From NCBI GenBank assembly GCA_030248215.1, contig JASANG010001348.1:1-64000 (forward strand): a stretch of 64,000 nucleotides of DNA, in the 5' to 3' direction. This stretch comes from Enoplolaimus lenunculus (taxonomy: Eukaryota; Nematoda; Enoplea; Enoplida; Thoracostomopsidae). Below, in pieces: positions 24,318 to 35,800 of the stretch (its first letter is position 1; every line of letters starts with the position of its first letter). Position numbers and translations under genes: made by a program. The notes beneath the pieces are model-generated. The model was not told where the DNA came from and did not search any database. It saw only the letters and a list, made by a program, of their open reading frames with translations.

Positions 24318-24750
24318 TCGCTGCCACCCTAACACCACATATCGAACGGCAGGTTGGTATTAAATCTTGGTGCGGCTGCCTAAACGGGGGTGTAAATGGT
24401 AATAATTCTGCATAAAAAAGACAGCAGGTCCAACTTCAACCTGGCGCAAAAAAAACTTGAGAACTGCCGGGTACCGTAATGAGCTTCAACCCTCTTAGAC
24501 AAATTATCGTAACCAATGCTTACCTGTATGTTCAGGTTAAAATGTACTAAACTTCAAAAACGATTTTCATAATAATACAGCACTGGAATCTGGCGAAGCA
24601 TATATAAGCTTTAACATCATCAACATCAACAACAAATATTTAAATCTGATAAATGAAAAAAACTTCGATAATTTAAAAATATAAATAACTACTGAAATGT
24701 AACCTTGGTCAGTTTTATTAGATTCGTTTGGTTTTCCCCACAAAACTATG

Positions 24751-24934
24751 GGCCAGTGTTACACTTAAGGGGCGTAACAGTAGATTTAGTGTATTCCTAG
24801 GCCTAAGCCTAAGCCTAAGCGCTGCAAAAACGAGTTCCTAAGCCTAAGCCTAAGCAAACAAATGTAATCTAGAATCTAAACCTTGCTCTTTTATGGATCC
24901 ACCAGAAACCTGGACACGCCTTAAAGTAACATGG
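24751..24934. mobile_element. TTAGGC-array TIR element (GTTACTTTAAGG type)
   Basis: Left GGCCAGTGTTACACTTAAGG and right CCTTAAAGTAACATGGGCC are inverted. Two short (CCTAAG)n arrays lie inside. Flanks AAACTATG and AAGCTATG could be an 8-bp target duplication with one change, the hAT length. Confidence 0.75.
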
Positions 24935-25419
24935 GCCAAGCTATGTATATCGCAGCTAACAATATCAGGTTGAAAAAAAAAACATAAAACTAAACCAAGA
25001 CAAAAGTTTCATACAATTTGAAATTGCTAAACCACAGCATGCATTGTACCAAATTGCTTGTTAAAACGGTTAAATAGCGCAATACTGTGCGTTTGAACGC
25101 CAAGTGAAATATTGCAATTCAATGGTGCATCCTAAAATTTCTGACGAGTGAGGCCACACGATATATAACAGTGAAAAAAGTTTGCAAGCTAAAAATCAAA
25201 CGCTACTTTTAGAAATAAAATATAAACACAAACGTTTCGTTTTGGTCACTGCTGTTGGATGACAAAACGTGTGTGACCACTTTGGATCCGCCAACGCATA
25301 CATCGTCGTTCTGACGAACTGCTGCTTAATGTTGATATTGCAAAATTAACAAAAAATCACTGCAAAATATATCAGCTCAACTACGATAACATGAACATCA
25401 AACATTTTAAATAATTTTT

Positions 25420-25490
25420 GCTCGTGTGACGTGGACCGAATCTTAAACACTGGGCGGTACGCGGTTCGACCCTGGACTGCGTAATGCTCA
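25420..25490 (+). other. possible tRNA-derived SINE relic
   Basis: CGCGGTTCGACCCTGG is a good Pol III B box. An A box in the expected place (GTGACGTGG) is poor and no cloverleaf is evident. Confidence 0.3.
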
Positions 25491-25689
25491 ATTGGTTGCA
25501 TTGGATACCGGAACAGTCCTGTAGGGGCGGATCGCCGGCCCGGAAGCCAACCAAAGATATAAACCCCTTTGAACTAGTAAAGTACTAAAAATTTTAAAGT
25601 TTAATAATCCGCGCACCGTAACTTTGACAAAAAAGTAAACGAAAAAATGTCAAGATGCAACAAACCTTCACAAAAGTTATGCTTTTAAG

Positions 25690-26055
25690 CAGGGTATAAA
25701 CGGATAGTAAAAATAATGAAAAACGGATAGCGATAAAAATAACGGAAACGGAAAACGGATATTGAAGTACAAAAGTTTTACAGATGTTTTACTTTTTGGC
25801 CAACACAATAGAGGCGTGCAAAAATTCACCTTCTAAAATATTACAGAAAAAATAGCGGACACGTCGAAATTTCTAAGATTTTGGGTAATTTCGTAACGTA
25901 TACTTCATTTCGGACAATTGTAGCATGTCAGCAACAAAAAATGCGAGATATATACGAGATTCATAACTAATTTTAAGCGTGAAAATAAAACAATTTCCAT
26001 TATTTCTATAACGGAAACTAATTTTTGCCGGAAACCGATATTCCGTTACCCCCTG
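25690..26055. mobile_element. CAGGGTGTAAACGGATA-family hAT-like MITE with 8-bp TSD
   Basis: Left CAGGGTATAAACGGATAG, right CGATATTCCGTTACCCCCTG. Flanks CTTTTAAG (25682-25689) and CCTTTAAG (26056-26063) are an 8-bp target duplication with one mismatch. CAGGG terminus plus 8-bp TSD is the hAT signature. Confidence 0.8.
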
Positions 26056-26520
26056 CCTTTAAGCTCATACATTTTGACAGTAGCAGCATTCTCCGTACGT
26101 CTCGTATAACATGAGTCAAATAACATACCGCCATTTTTAACCGAATATACATTCCCAGTAACAACTGATGTCACATCCATTACGCAAGCACCTAACCACA
26201 ATATATATGCACATAGCATTGTACAACCGGAAGTCTGCCTTCGGCTTCGAAAGAAAATCGACCGCTGCTCCAGTCGGCTGTTCCGGCAATTTCGGTAGTA
26301 TAAAGGTTTACATCGTTTAATACAAAAATTGCATCATTCTATACGTATGCTTTTAATTATCAACACAATTTTGAAATAATTGTCGGTAAACCTAAAAACG
26401 ATAAATTTTGACAACACACGACAAATATATTCTAAAAATTACCAAATTTAGTGTTGGTTGTCCGGCTCCGAGATTTTTCACCTATGTAATTTCCACGTTG
26501 TATGCAAGTATACTTATCAT

Positions 26521-26956
26521 CAGGGTGTAAACAGATAGTAAATATGACGCAGTGACCAAAATACCAGTAATTGAGGTATAAAAGTTTCAAAGATGCTGTC
26601 TTTTTCTGCCACAGTTGATGCGTGGAAATATTCGAAAGGCGGTTCCGGTAAAAATCGGCGTCGTTTTCCGGCATAGAAATGACCAAAATCGTAATTTGTA
26701 CGCTCAAAATTAATTATAAATCACGTATATCACTCGCAATTTTTCTTTAGATATGCTACGTTTGAAATTATATAAAAATCAAATATTTCATAAAACATTT
26801 CGGAAACGTTTCTACTTCAATATCCGTTTCTGTTATTTTTACTATCAATTTGCACCTGATACGCGCAAATTTTGAGCATATAACAGCATTTCCTGTATTT
26901 CTATAACGTAAACACACACTGATTTTTACCGGAAACTTATATCCGGTTACACCCTG
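26521..26956. mobile_element. CAGGGTGTAAACGGATA-family MITE
   Basis: Ends CAGGGTGTAAACAGATAGTA and ATCCGGTTACACCCTG. Interior GTATAAAAGTTTCAAAGATG matches the neighbouring 25690 copy. Confidence 0.75.
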
Positions 26957-27980
26957 CTCATGACTCATTCACGAGACAATCAATTTTTTCAAAGACAAGA
27001 CACGAAACTTGATTGCTTACAAATTGCTCAATAAACTAGACAACATACAATAAACTGTTTACTCAACGGAATAAATGAATGAATACAGTGATGGCAGAAT
27101 AAAAAACATACAACGCTTTCAACCATTCTTTGAAAATGCAAGGTACAACCGGTCTGTCTCCCGTTCTGGACAGAACTTTTGCCATTCATTAAGTTGGTTT
27201 GTATTTTCGGGCAGGATTTTAAAGACCATAAATGACATTTACAATATTTTGCATATTCTATAAATTATTAAACATTTTTACTTCACTTATGGTTTCACCT
27301 CCGGCTCCGATTTTTTCGCCTCCGGTTGCACCCTGGTAAAATAAATACCCTACTACAGTTTATATACTACAATAACTTTTTAAATTTTTCACTACTGCTT
27401 ACAGCTACGGCTTAGAAACTTTACTATGAACCCACAAATACGTTTCAAAACAACATTTACAGTTTTAAACAAAAGAAAACAACGCCAAAACCAAGTTACC
27501 AAATCCAAGCAAATTTAACTCATGTAAACAAGTAGTCTTCACATTAAACTTTTCACCAACTGAAATTTGAATCTGTAAACTAAAAAATTAACTTTGTAGT
27601 AAATATTAATATAATTTAGAATTAACAAAAACAAACAATTTTGGTGCATGTGCTCCATTTCATACTACAACACAACCACCATAGAAACATACAATTTCAC
27701 ATTGTGATCAGAAAATTTCATTCTAGAAATTGCCCAAACAAACGCACTACCATTATATCACAGATAAAACAATAAGATAAAAAATGACAACACCGACACT
27801 GAAGCCTTAAAGCAGTAAGTAATAAGATCGAACACAAACTTAACAACAGTATCTGTGCTTATTCTGCATGCTATAATACACCAACTTCACCCCTGACATC
27901 TTGCAATCGCCGCAAAAAATAACACATAATGCCGACATATTATATAATCAAACGACAAGTGGTCATGTGCACTACAAAGG
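26957..27980. other. one MITE end, otherwise no gene seen
   Basis: 27285-27336 ends CGCCTCCGGTTGCACCCTG, a right-hand fragment of the CAGGGTGCAACCGG family. The rest is unrecognised and AT-rich. Confidence 0.5.
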
Positions 27981-28410
27981 AAACGTCACAACAGTCTGGT
28001 TCGTTACGGCGTGAAGCTTGGAAAGATAAAAGTTCCGATTCGAATCTACAGAAATTGGCGCCAGAAATGAGATCGGGTACGAAATAATGCTGTTTGCAAA
28101 AAAATTTGATTGGCTAGAAGTTTTTCAGGTCGAAAAGACCTTAAGTTCAGATTCGCAAAATCAGCAATGGATTCGGATTAGGTCAAATGAGGAAATGATA
28201 AGATTTCGACAATTGATATGGACCAGCTCATTAATCAAGATTCGTTAAAAATGATTTTAGATCGTATCACAGATGTAAGACGTAAAATTACACACCTTAC
28301 CAGCTTTACGAAGCAAACCTGCATTTCAGTTCTCAATTTACCGCTAACAAAACCAAACAACAAAAATGACTTCACCTACCGTGTCATATCAACTCACGTC
28401 CGCTTATGCT
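27981..28410 (+). mobile_element. possible fossil LTR-retrotransposon fragment
   Basis: TTGGCGCCAGAAATGAGATC near 28056 resembles the primer-binding site and leader junction of Ty3/gypsy elements. No second LTR or recognisable protein domain was found. Old and fragmentary if real. Confidence 0.25.
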
Positions 28411-28510
28411 GAGACTCAGGCCTTATTCTTACTTGGTAGGTCCTTATAATTAACATGAGCCGATTTCTAGTATAGTCGTTTTACAAATAACAAACCATAC
28501 AAATATTTTT

Positions 28511-28516
28511 CTTATT
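28511..28516 (-). promoter_or_regulatory. possible ATRX poly(A) signal variant
   Basis: AATAAG on the minus strand about 48 nt after the ATRX stop codon. No canonical AATAAA was seen close by. AATAAG is a rare variant, so this is weak. Confidence 0.2.
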
Positions 28517-28563
28517 CCAATACAAAAGACTACGACAAAACTACAATATAAAGCTTGCACGTT

Positions 28564-29874
28564 TCATTTCGGCTTTTGTTTCTGCTGTTGCTGTTGCATC
28601 TGCTGTTGTAACTGCAAACGCATCAAATTCTCACGGAGCAGTTCTTCGTGATTTTTCGCAGAACCACTTGGTGGCACATAACCTGCTTGCTGTAGCATAT
28701 GAGTGGGCACTAAAACAATTTTGCAATTTTAAACATTTTTGTAAACTAAACTGACTAAAGCGCTATTTTTTTCAACTCGTATTCAAAAATATAACTATAA
28801 TCACAACACTGCGTTATACTGCGTACACATTGTAGAAGCAAAAGTGTTGTATTTTGTAGGCAGTACAACACAAATATATCTGATAAACACACTTGCCTAC
28901 ATATTGGAATATTCTGCCACTGTATCGCTATTCAACAGAAATATGACGTTCGATTTTCACTGGCACACAAAAAATTTCTATTATAAACAACCGGAGCTGC
29001 TAGCTTATTTAAACAATTTTTTTCGGATAGGTCGCGTGTATAACTTTACAACTAATTATTATTGGCTATGAGCATCTAAATTCAGCGCATTTATTGCAGT
29101 CATTTTTTCAGGCGGCTATGTGAAACATAATATAACCCATAGATTTCGGCGTTCGCCTGTTTCAAAACCTATTACTAGCTGGCAAACCACACAACGGAGT
29201 GCGCGCCTACACTGATTATTTACCGGGTTCGTTTCGTTCTAACATTTCCGATATTATGCGTTCTTGCTCTTGTTGGCGTATCATTTCCTGCCGTTGAAGT
29301 TGTTCGCGACGTATTGCTTCTACGCGAGTACGAAGCTCTTGTACAATGGTGCCTAACTGTTGTACCAATTTTACGGGATCATTACGATAAGCTTCCTGTA
29401 AATTATCCAGTATGTAACTTAGTGTGAGAAGGTTCTCCATTACGTAAAAACTTCCGTTAAAACAAAAATATTTTAAAAATCATAAAAGTTAATTCAAACC
29501 AAGGTAATTAAGCAAACCAAAACTATTGCGTATTGAATATCGCTTAATCAGTGTGTCACAACAGTAACCGACCTCCGGAACTGATTTCTAAACAACCGTT
29601 ACTTCCCGGCTAACCCAGTAACGCACAATCAGCTTTGGTGCAACATATTACTACGCGGTCAGTATCGTTAACAGGTCTAAACCATTAGAGCAACCTGGCT
29701 TAACCAGAATATATAACAAATTGGGAGGAACAGGAAATATTTGAAATAATCGCACCTCAACGCTCAATCTTTCTGCAATCTGTTTCATATCAATCGCAGT
29801 CTTTTGCCCACTCAGTTGTATATACGCATTGCCTTGTTGAATCAAATTAGCAATCTGCATGTGCACCATGTTCA
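28564..29874 (-). other. ATRX: ATRX exons 29-31: short C-terminal tail and stop
   Basis: Exon 29: [20 protein letters not shown], comparable to the human ATRX LSAMSNQQLEDLINQGREKV. Exon 30: a charged helix ([20 protein letters not shown]). Exon 31 ends [20 protein letters not shown] then TGA, echoing the Gln-rich human tail. Exon 30 continues to a donor after CCCG, so the short open frame starting with Met at 29440 is an exon shadow, not a separate gene. Confidence 0.88.
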
Positions 29875-32800
29875 CTTAAACAACAAAATAACACCATAGT
29901 AGAAGATAATATTACACTAAAATTTATATCAATAAAATTGACATATAGAACTAATTTGATCAACGACACAGGTTTTAAGAGATATTTTTCTTTTCATTTA
30001 TTCTTTATCGACTACGGCAAACTAAAATACTGACGATTCTGTAATATAAATATTTCCTTATGTTGACATCAACTTATAAAAAAACAAACAAAATAAGCTG
30101 AACACTATGGGTTACGCTATACTCGTCGCGCGCCGCTGTACGCCGCAGCGTGGCGAGGAAAATTTTTTGTTAAAAATTACCGTGCGCCGCCCTGCGGCGG
30201 CGCAAAGACGGTGTCCGGCTCAGTAAGGTATAGCCCAACCGTTAATTATACAGTGTATAATTATAATAAAAATACACAAACGGATTGAAATAGATTGAAC
30301 GTGACCCTACTAGCTATATTATGCAAAACAACTCACTTCCTTGCCGCCCTTGTTTTTCGTTTTCAAACTCCTGCCACGCTGCTTTGCGCTCATTTTCGGT
30401 CAACTGCTCCTCTTCGATATGAGACAAAAGCGAGTCGTGCTCGTGATACTTAATAATCCAAGGATTCTTGGCTGTCAGCATTTCAGCTAGCAGCACGTCC
30501 TAAAAACAAAATAGCTTAATTAGCGTAACACCAACAATCTACGTAAATTTAATTGGGTTTCCCGGGTTTCTGAAATTTTACTTAAGTTATACCAATGTAC
30601 TTATTTACTTATGACCTGGCCCAAGGCTGATAATGGAAAGAAACAAAAGTGAGAGTAGTAGCATTTAAATCACAAGAATGCTAAAAAGTTTAAAACCACA
30701 AAATATGCAACCTGAACACTAACCGAAAACCAGAACCTTGGCACCTGACAACTCTCAAAATGATAAAAACAGATATTTTCATTATAATCAACCTTAGAAG
30801 AAGCCAAGTACACATACCTTGGGTACCATCGGCGTTTCAGACGGTTCCGACTCTGGTGTAAAATTGTACAACTCTTGTAAATCAGCTGCAGTATAATGCC
30901 GTTCGATTTGTTGTTCATCGACCACACGAAACGCCAGCGATTGCTTCGTAACTTGGCGATCGTAAATTTTTTCTTCCATTGTGCCCTGAAAAACAAAATA
31001 CGCCATAACACAACGCATGACTCTTTCCTTCACGCATACAACGAGAAGATGAAATGGAGCAACATCTAACACAAGCTTATCTCTTGAGAAAAATGTAAAG
31101 CAGACGCTACACTGAAGTGAAACGCTTCCTATCACTTGCTTGTAACCGGTCCCGCCTCGCATATCCTGCTGTGTATTGATACAAAACAATCAGTAATCCA
31201 TTAAATACTCAAACTAAACTTTTCAAGTTTTTCTAGGTATTTCGGTATTCAAAGTTTTTCGAGTATTTTTAGGACTGTGGCCACCAAGCATTTACCTGGG
31301 CAACAAAACGATAAATGTAAACTGGTTTTTCTTGCCCAAACCGGTACACTCGAAATATCGATTGTATATCGTGGGACGGATTCCAAGAAGCGTCAAAGAT
31401 TATCACACGATTAGCACCCGTCAGATTGATGCCTAAACTGCCAGCACGCGTAGATATCAAAAACAGGCGGCACCTGAAATGGCACCATACAAATACAACA
31501 AACTGACGTACTTGACAGACACAATGCAGTGCAAAAATTTCCTACCACTGTACATTATATTTTTCGCTTACACAAGATTTATATAAGCATAAAAATTAGG
31601 CGAAAAGAAACCCAAGTTACACAAGTATTCCCAGGTTTACGGCTTTATTTTTGATTTGGTTTCACAAGCAAAAGTTCACGTGCAATACATCAGCCACACC
31701 TTACAAGGCAAACGTAAAGCCCTATTCACACGTGCCAGTTTTTGTAGCTAAAAATGCACGTGCAACTTGCACGCGCAAGTTTGAACGCAAAGCAGCTTTC
31801 GAAATCCTTGCAGCTGCAAATGATTCACTAGAATTTATGCTATTGAATTTAATTCGTACTTGTGAACGCAGTTGCAAACCTGCAGTTTGATTGGTCAATA
31901 CGAATGTTCCTTTGAAAATACTTGCAGCTGCAAGTATTTCGTGCACGTTGCAGTTGCGAGTTCTGGCCGCAAAAGCTTGCACTATTTCTCAAACCAATTG
32001 GTGTAATGCACTGCATATCAATTTGTACAAAATTTGACTTCAGCATGAGTAATGTCCGACGCCGCACACCACCCTAAGACAATTCTGCTTACCTCAAATT
32101 AACGGGATCGTTAAATTGATCTGCAAGCTCTTTTCGGCTACTCCCAGGTGTTGATCCATCAATTCGTAAATAATCGATGCCTTTGTACCAACCCCAATTT
32201 TCGTTGAAAACTTCACAGAATGATTCGTCGTGAAGCTGCGAATTGGCGTCGTCTTTGCGTTCATCCGCAAGACGCAGGAAATGTTCAATCAGATCCAAAG
32301 AAATGAGGCTTTGTGAGAACAGTAAACTAAAATGCAAAGAATACAATAAAACTTCGACTCGCGGGAATCTTCGAATCGCGATCGAAGGTGACTTTTACAA
32401 GCGTCAGAAATAAATTCAGTGCTTCTTTGCAATTATCTTTTGCTCACAGTAAAGAAATTTTGATGGCAGTAATTTATCACAAGTTTCTAACTTGTAACAT
32501 AAAAAACGCAATTGCGAAAAGTAAAGAGGTCAATTGGTTTTGCGCTTTTAACGTCAGTTTTGACACAGTACATGGTTATAACTAGCTACAATTGTATGCA
32601 TTACAACTAGCTACAATTGTATGCAACAGTTACAAACTTACAGTTTATCGCCGATTATTTCACATTTCTTTATAATATCAAATAGTAGCGACATCTTTCC
32701 AGATAGCTCGGGCAATTTAGCGTCTTCATCGTGCACTTTGTCACGCCACCACTTTCCTTCGCCCACAATTTGTTCCTCTTCTTGTTTATCTAAAAAGAAA

Positions 32801-35800
32801 CAAAAGTAACTAGTAATACAAAATGAAGAACAAAGCTCAGGTTACTTCATGGTACAAATATGTAAATTTAACAACACCAAAAATGAGAAAATGATTCTAG
32901 TTTCAAAATGTGTGTATACACACGTGTTTTGCATAATAATTAGTACCCAAGGTTTCCACACCACTCGTTCCGGAAAATTTACTGCAGAAACTTAATCTGC
33001 CACACAATTGAACACCGCTTACCATCAAGGCTAGACAAGAATTCTGCTGACAATTCAGCGCCACGAGATCGCGTTTTGTATTTGTTGACAACTTCAAGTG
33101 ATGTTTTAAAGTCGCCGGCGGAATCACTATTGTCTCCACCATCATAGTCTTCGTCGTCGGAACCTAAGAAATTTTTTCGTTTTTTCGAATTCTTTCGTTT
33201 GCCACTTACCGACCCGGTCGATTCTTCGCTATCGCTAGCGAGATTAACTCTGAAAACCGAACGATATTAGGATGGAGCTGTATTTATCGCACGGTGTCGC
33301 CAGTCTCCTTGTGGTATCGTAAACAACCAATATTTGCGTACGGATACCGCACGGTAGCGGATGACAGATGGCACAAGTAAAGGGCGTAACATCAATCAGC
33401 CAAATTCCCCATGTTACGCACCCACCATACTCGAAAACCTGCCTAGCTTAAAATTCAAAATTTTAATTAACCCCAGTTTGCACCTCGGGAGCTTTCTAAA
33501 AAGCCACCACCACTCATCAAATCCCACGCCCACCAATCGAGATTGGGCTAACAAAATTATAGTACCTAAACTTTCGTCGTAAAGTATTGTGAACAATGTA
33601 AAATGTAATAACAATCTATTTTAACTGAAATCAACATTACGGTCATCGCGTCCAAAGTAACAACACCTACACCACTATTCTATTCTACTGAACTCAGCGT
33701 TGAAACCTGTTCACTAACAGTTCGAAGATACCACAGGAATTTGTCGATTTCTATTTATAACTGAAAAATTGCAATTTAAGATTTGCTTTTTATTACAGCT
33801 GCTAATATGTTTTTGTGTTAAAACAGATTCACGACGGAAAGCTATGATCATATTTTCGCTGTGTTTACTTTAAGATTTCACAAATGGCTGTTCTGTTAGG
33901 TTTCCATATTTAACGATTCGTTGAATACTGTATAAAACTCGAGGTTCAGTTCGATTGCAGATTAGGTTTTTGTTTTAGGTCTGTTTAAACATACAGATTT
34001 ACATTACCGCACCATATTACTAATATTTAAAACCCTTTTTCATCAACCCCGCGTTGTTTTCGGTAAAAATTATAACCCAGTTAGTTGTACTTGCAGAATA
34101 ATCATAAGATGTACAGCGCACCCGCACAAATTGCATGAAAAAAGCTGGTTACTAGTATAGGCAAAAATAATCCTAATCATTCTAGTATAAAATTTATCTT
34201 AAACAATTTCAAGCAAAAATGTTCTATCGTATTCATATTACACAATTCTTTGAAATTAGCCACAAGCGAAAACAGAGTCACCGCTTGAGGGCGGTTAAAA
34301 ATGACCAGGAACAGAACTGACTTAACCGCATGAAGTGGTGGACAAAAAGGTAGGGGCTAAAATGTCAGAAACCTATACGAATCTAATCCATTCTATAACT
34401 CACTTACAAAATTTACTAGGACAGACTTACAGCGCAACTCCGCTGCTTGATTTTGAATTCAGTCCTGAACAGCTCGGCCCGTCATTCTCAGCGTCAATTT
34501 CAAGCTTTGAGTTCGCTACAACACCAGCGTCGCCGCACGAATTTGCTTTAATTTTGTCTTTGTTTTGTTTTTTCGATTTCTTTTTATTTTTTCGATTACT
34601 GTTGCTATCTTCATTGTCAGAAGATGTAAAATTAGCCGCTGAATCATCGGCATCATCGAGAAAACTATCCAATTCCTCTGCGTCTGCTATCGCTTCAGCC
34701 TTAAAGAAGGTAAAGAAAACGATAATATTGTAAACACGATAGGTATTAATTAGTATTTTGTTAGTGGGAGGGAGCGGAAGCTGATGGGGACTCTCCATTC
34801 GGCCAAAGCCCTCCCTATGACGTAATGCAGTATAATCTATGCTTACTGACCGCATACTGGTCAACATGTTATAAAACGCAAAAGTAACATAATAACGTAA
34901 AAACCACAATTAGTATTGTATTTTAATGCTAGGAAATTGTATTAATAAGGGAAAATTCAACCCATCATAACGATTTTTCACTTACCTTTTTGTCAAGTAC
35001 GTGTTGATGCAACACAAGGGCATGAGGATGTGTCCAAATTCGCGACAACATTTGATAATCGGCAAATAGTGATTTTCGGGCACGCAGCGCATCGATAGAT
35101 AAGTTTCCGACAATTTCTTCTAAGTATTGACGGTACAATTGCACTTGTCGGTCAGACAGTTTAACCGACAAAACATACTCCATTTTACTTGGCAAATATT
35201 TCGTGAGCGCAGAGTAATCGCGTCGCTGAAACATAAAATATAACGCTTTATTACCTGACCAAATATATACACAATTTTAATCAATGTTTTGAAATTTGAT
35301 GACAGCAGTTAATTCATCAGAATTATAGTCAATAACTGCAAAATTTCCCATATTTGTTTCAAACTAGCACGCACAGTTAAACTGAACAAATCAATTCACT
35401 TCATTATTTTATTGTTTTTCGTATGTTAATGCGCCGTTCACAATGTAAAATTTAGCGCTGCAACAAAATATGTTACTGACAAGTGCTAGTGTAGGGTTAA
35501 GTAAAAAAGGCTTGTCACGCGTTAACCCCGACCTAACACATTTTTGGTTAACATTGCCGTAAAGCTTAATTTGTTCAGAGTTAACCCCGCCCTTACACTT
35601 TGAGTCAAGCAAAATCTAACGCTTGTCACAAAGTTCTTTGTAGCTCTAAACAGATTGTCCTTTACTGATGGGTTGGGCTCTCAACAGATTGAAGTTTACT
35701 GACGGGTTGCTGGATTCATGGAAAGATCGAGAAGCTCAATTCAAACAACGACGCAAAACAAACAACGTACAGGTAACAACTCCAACAGCACATCCATGCA

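Noticed and set aside
25420-25490. Functional tRNA gene
   Set aside because: Only the B box is good; no acceptor stem or full cloverleaf could be drawn, so kept as a low-confidence SINE relic.
29216-29440. Small independent gene with Met start
   Set aside because: It is ATRX exon 30 plus read-through into intron; splice sites and phase join it to exons 29 and 31.
31722-31982. Ala-rich frames on both strands inside the ATRX gene
   Set aside because: They lie in a TTAAGCCCTATTCA-family MITE in intron 25.
34335-34733. Plus-strand 132-codon frame
   Set aside because: Antisense shadow of ATRX exon 22.
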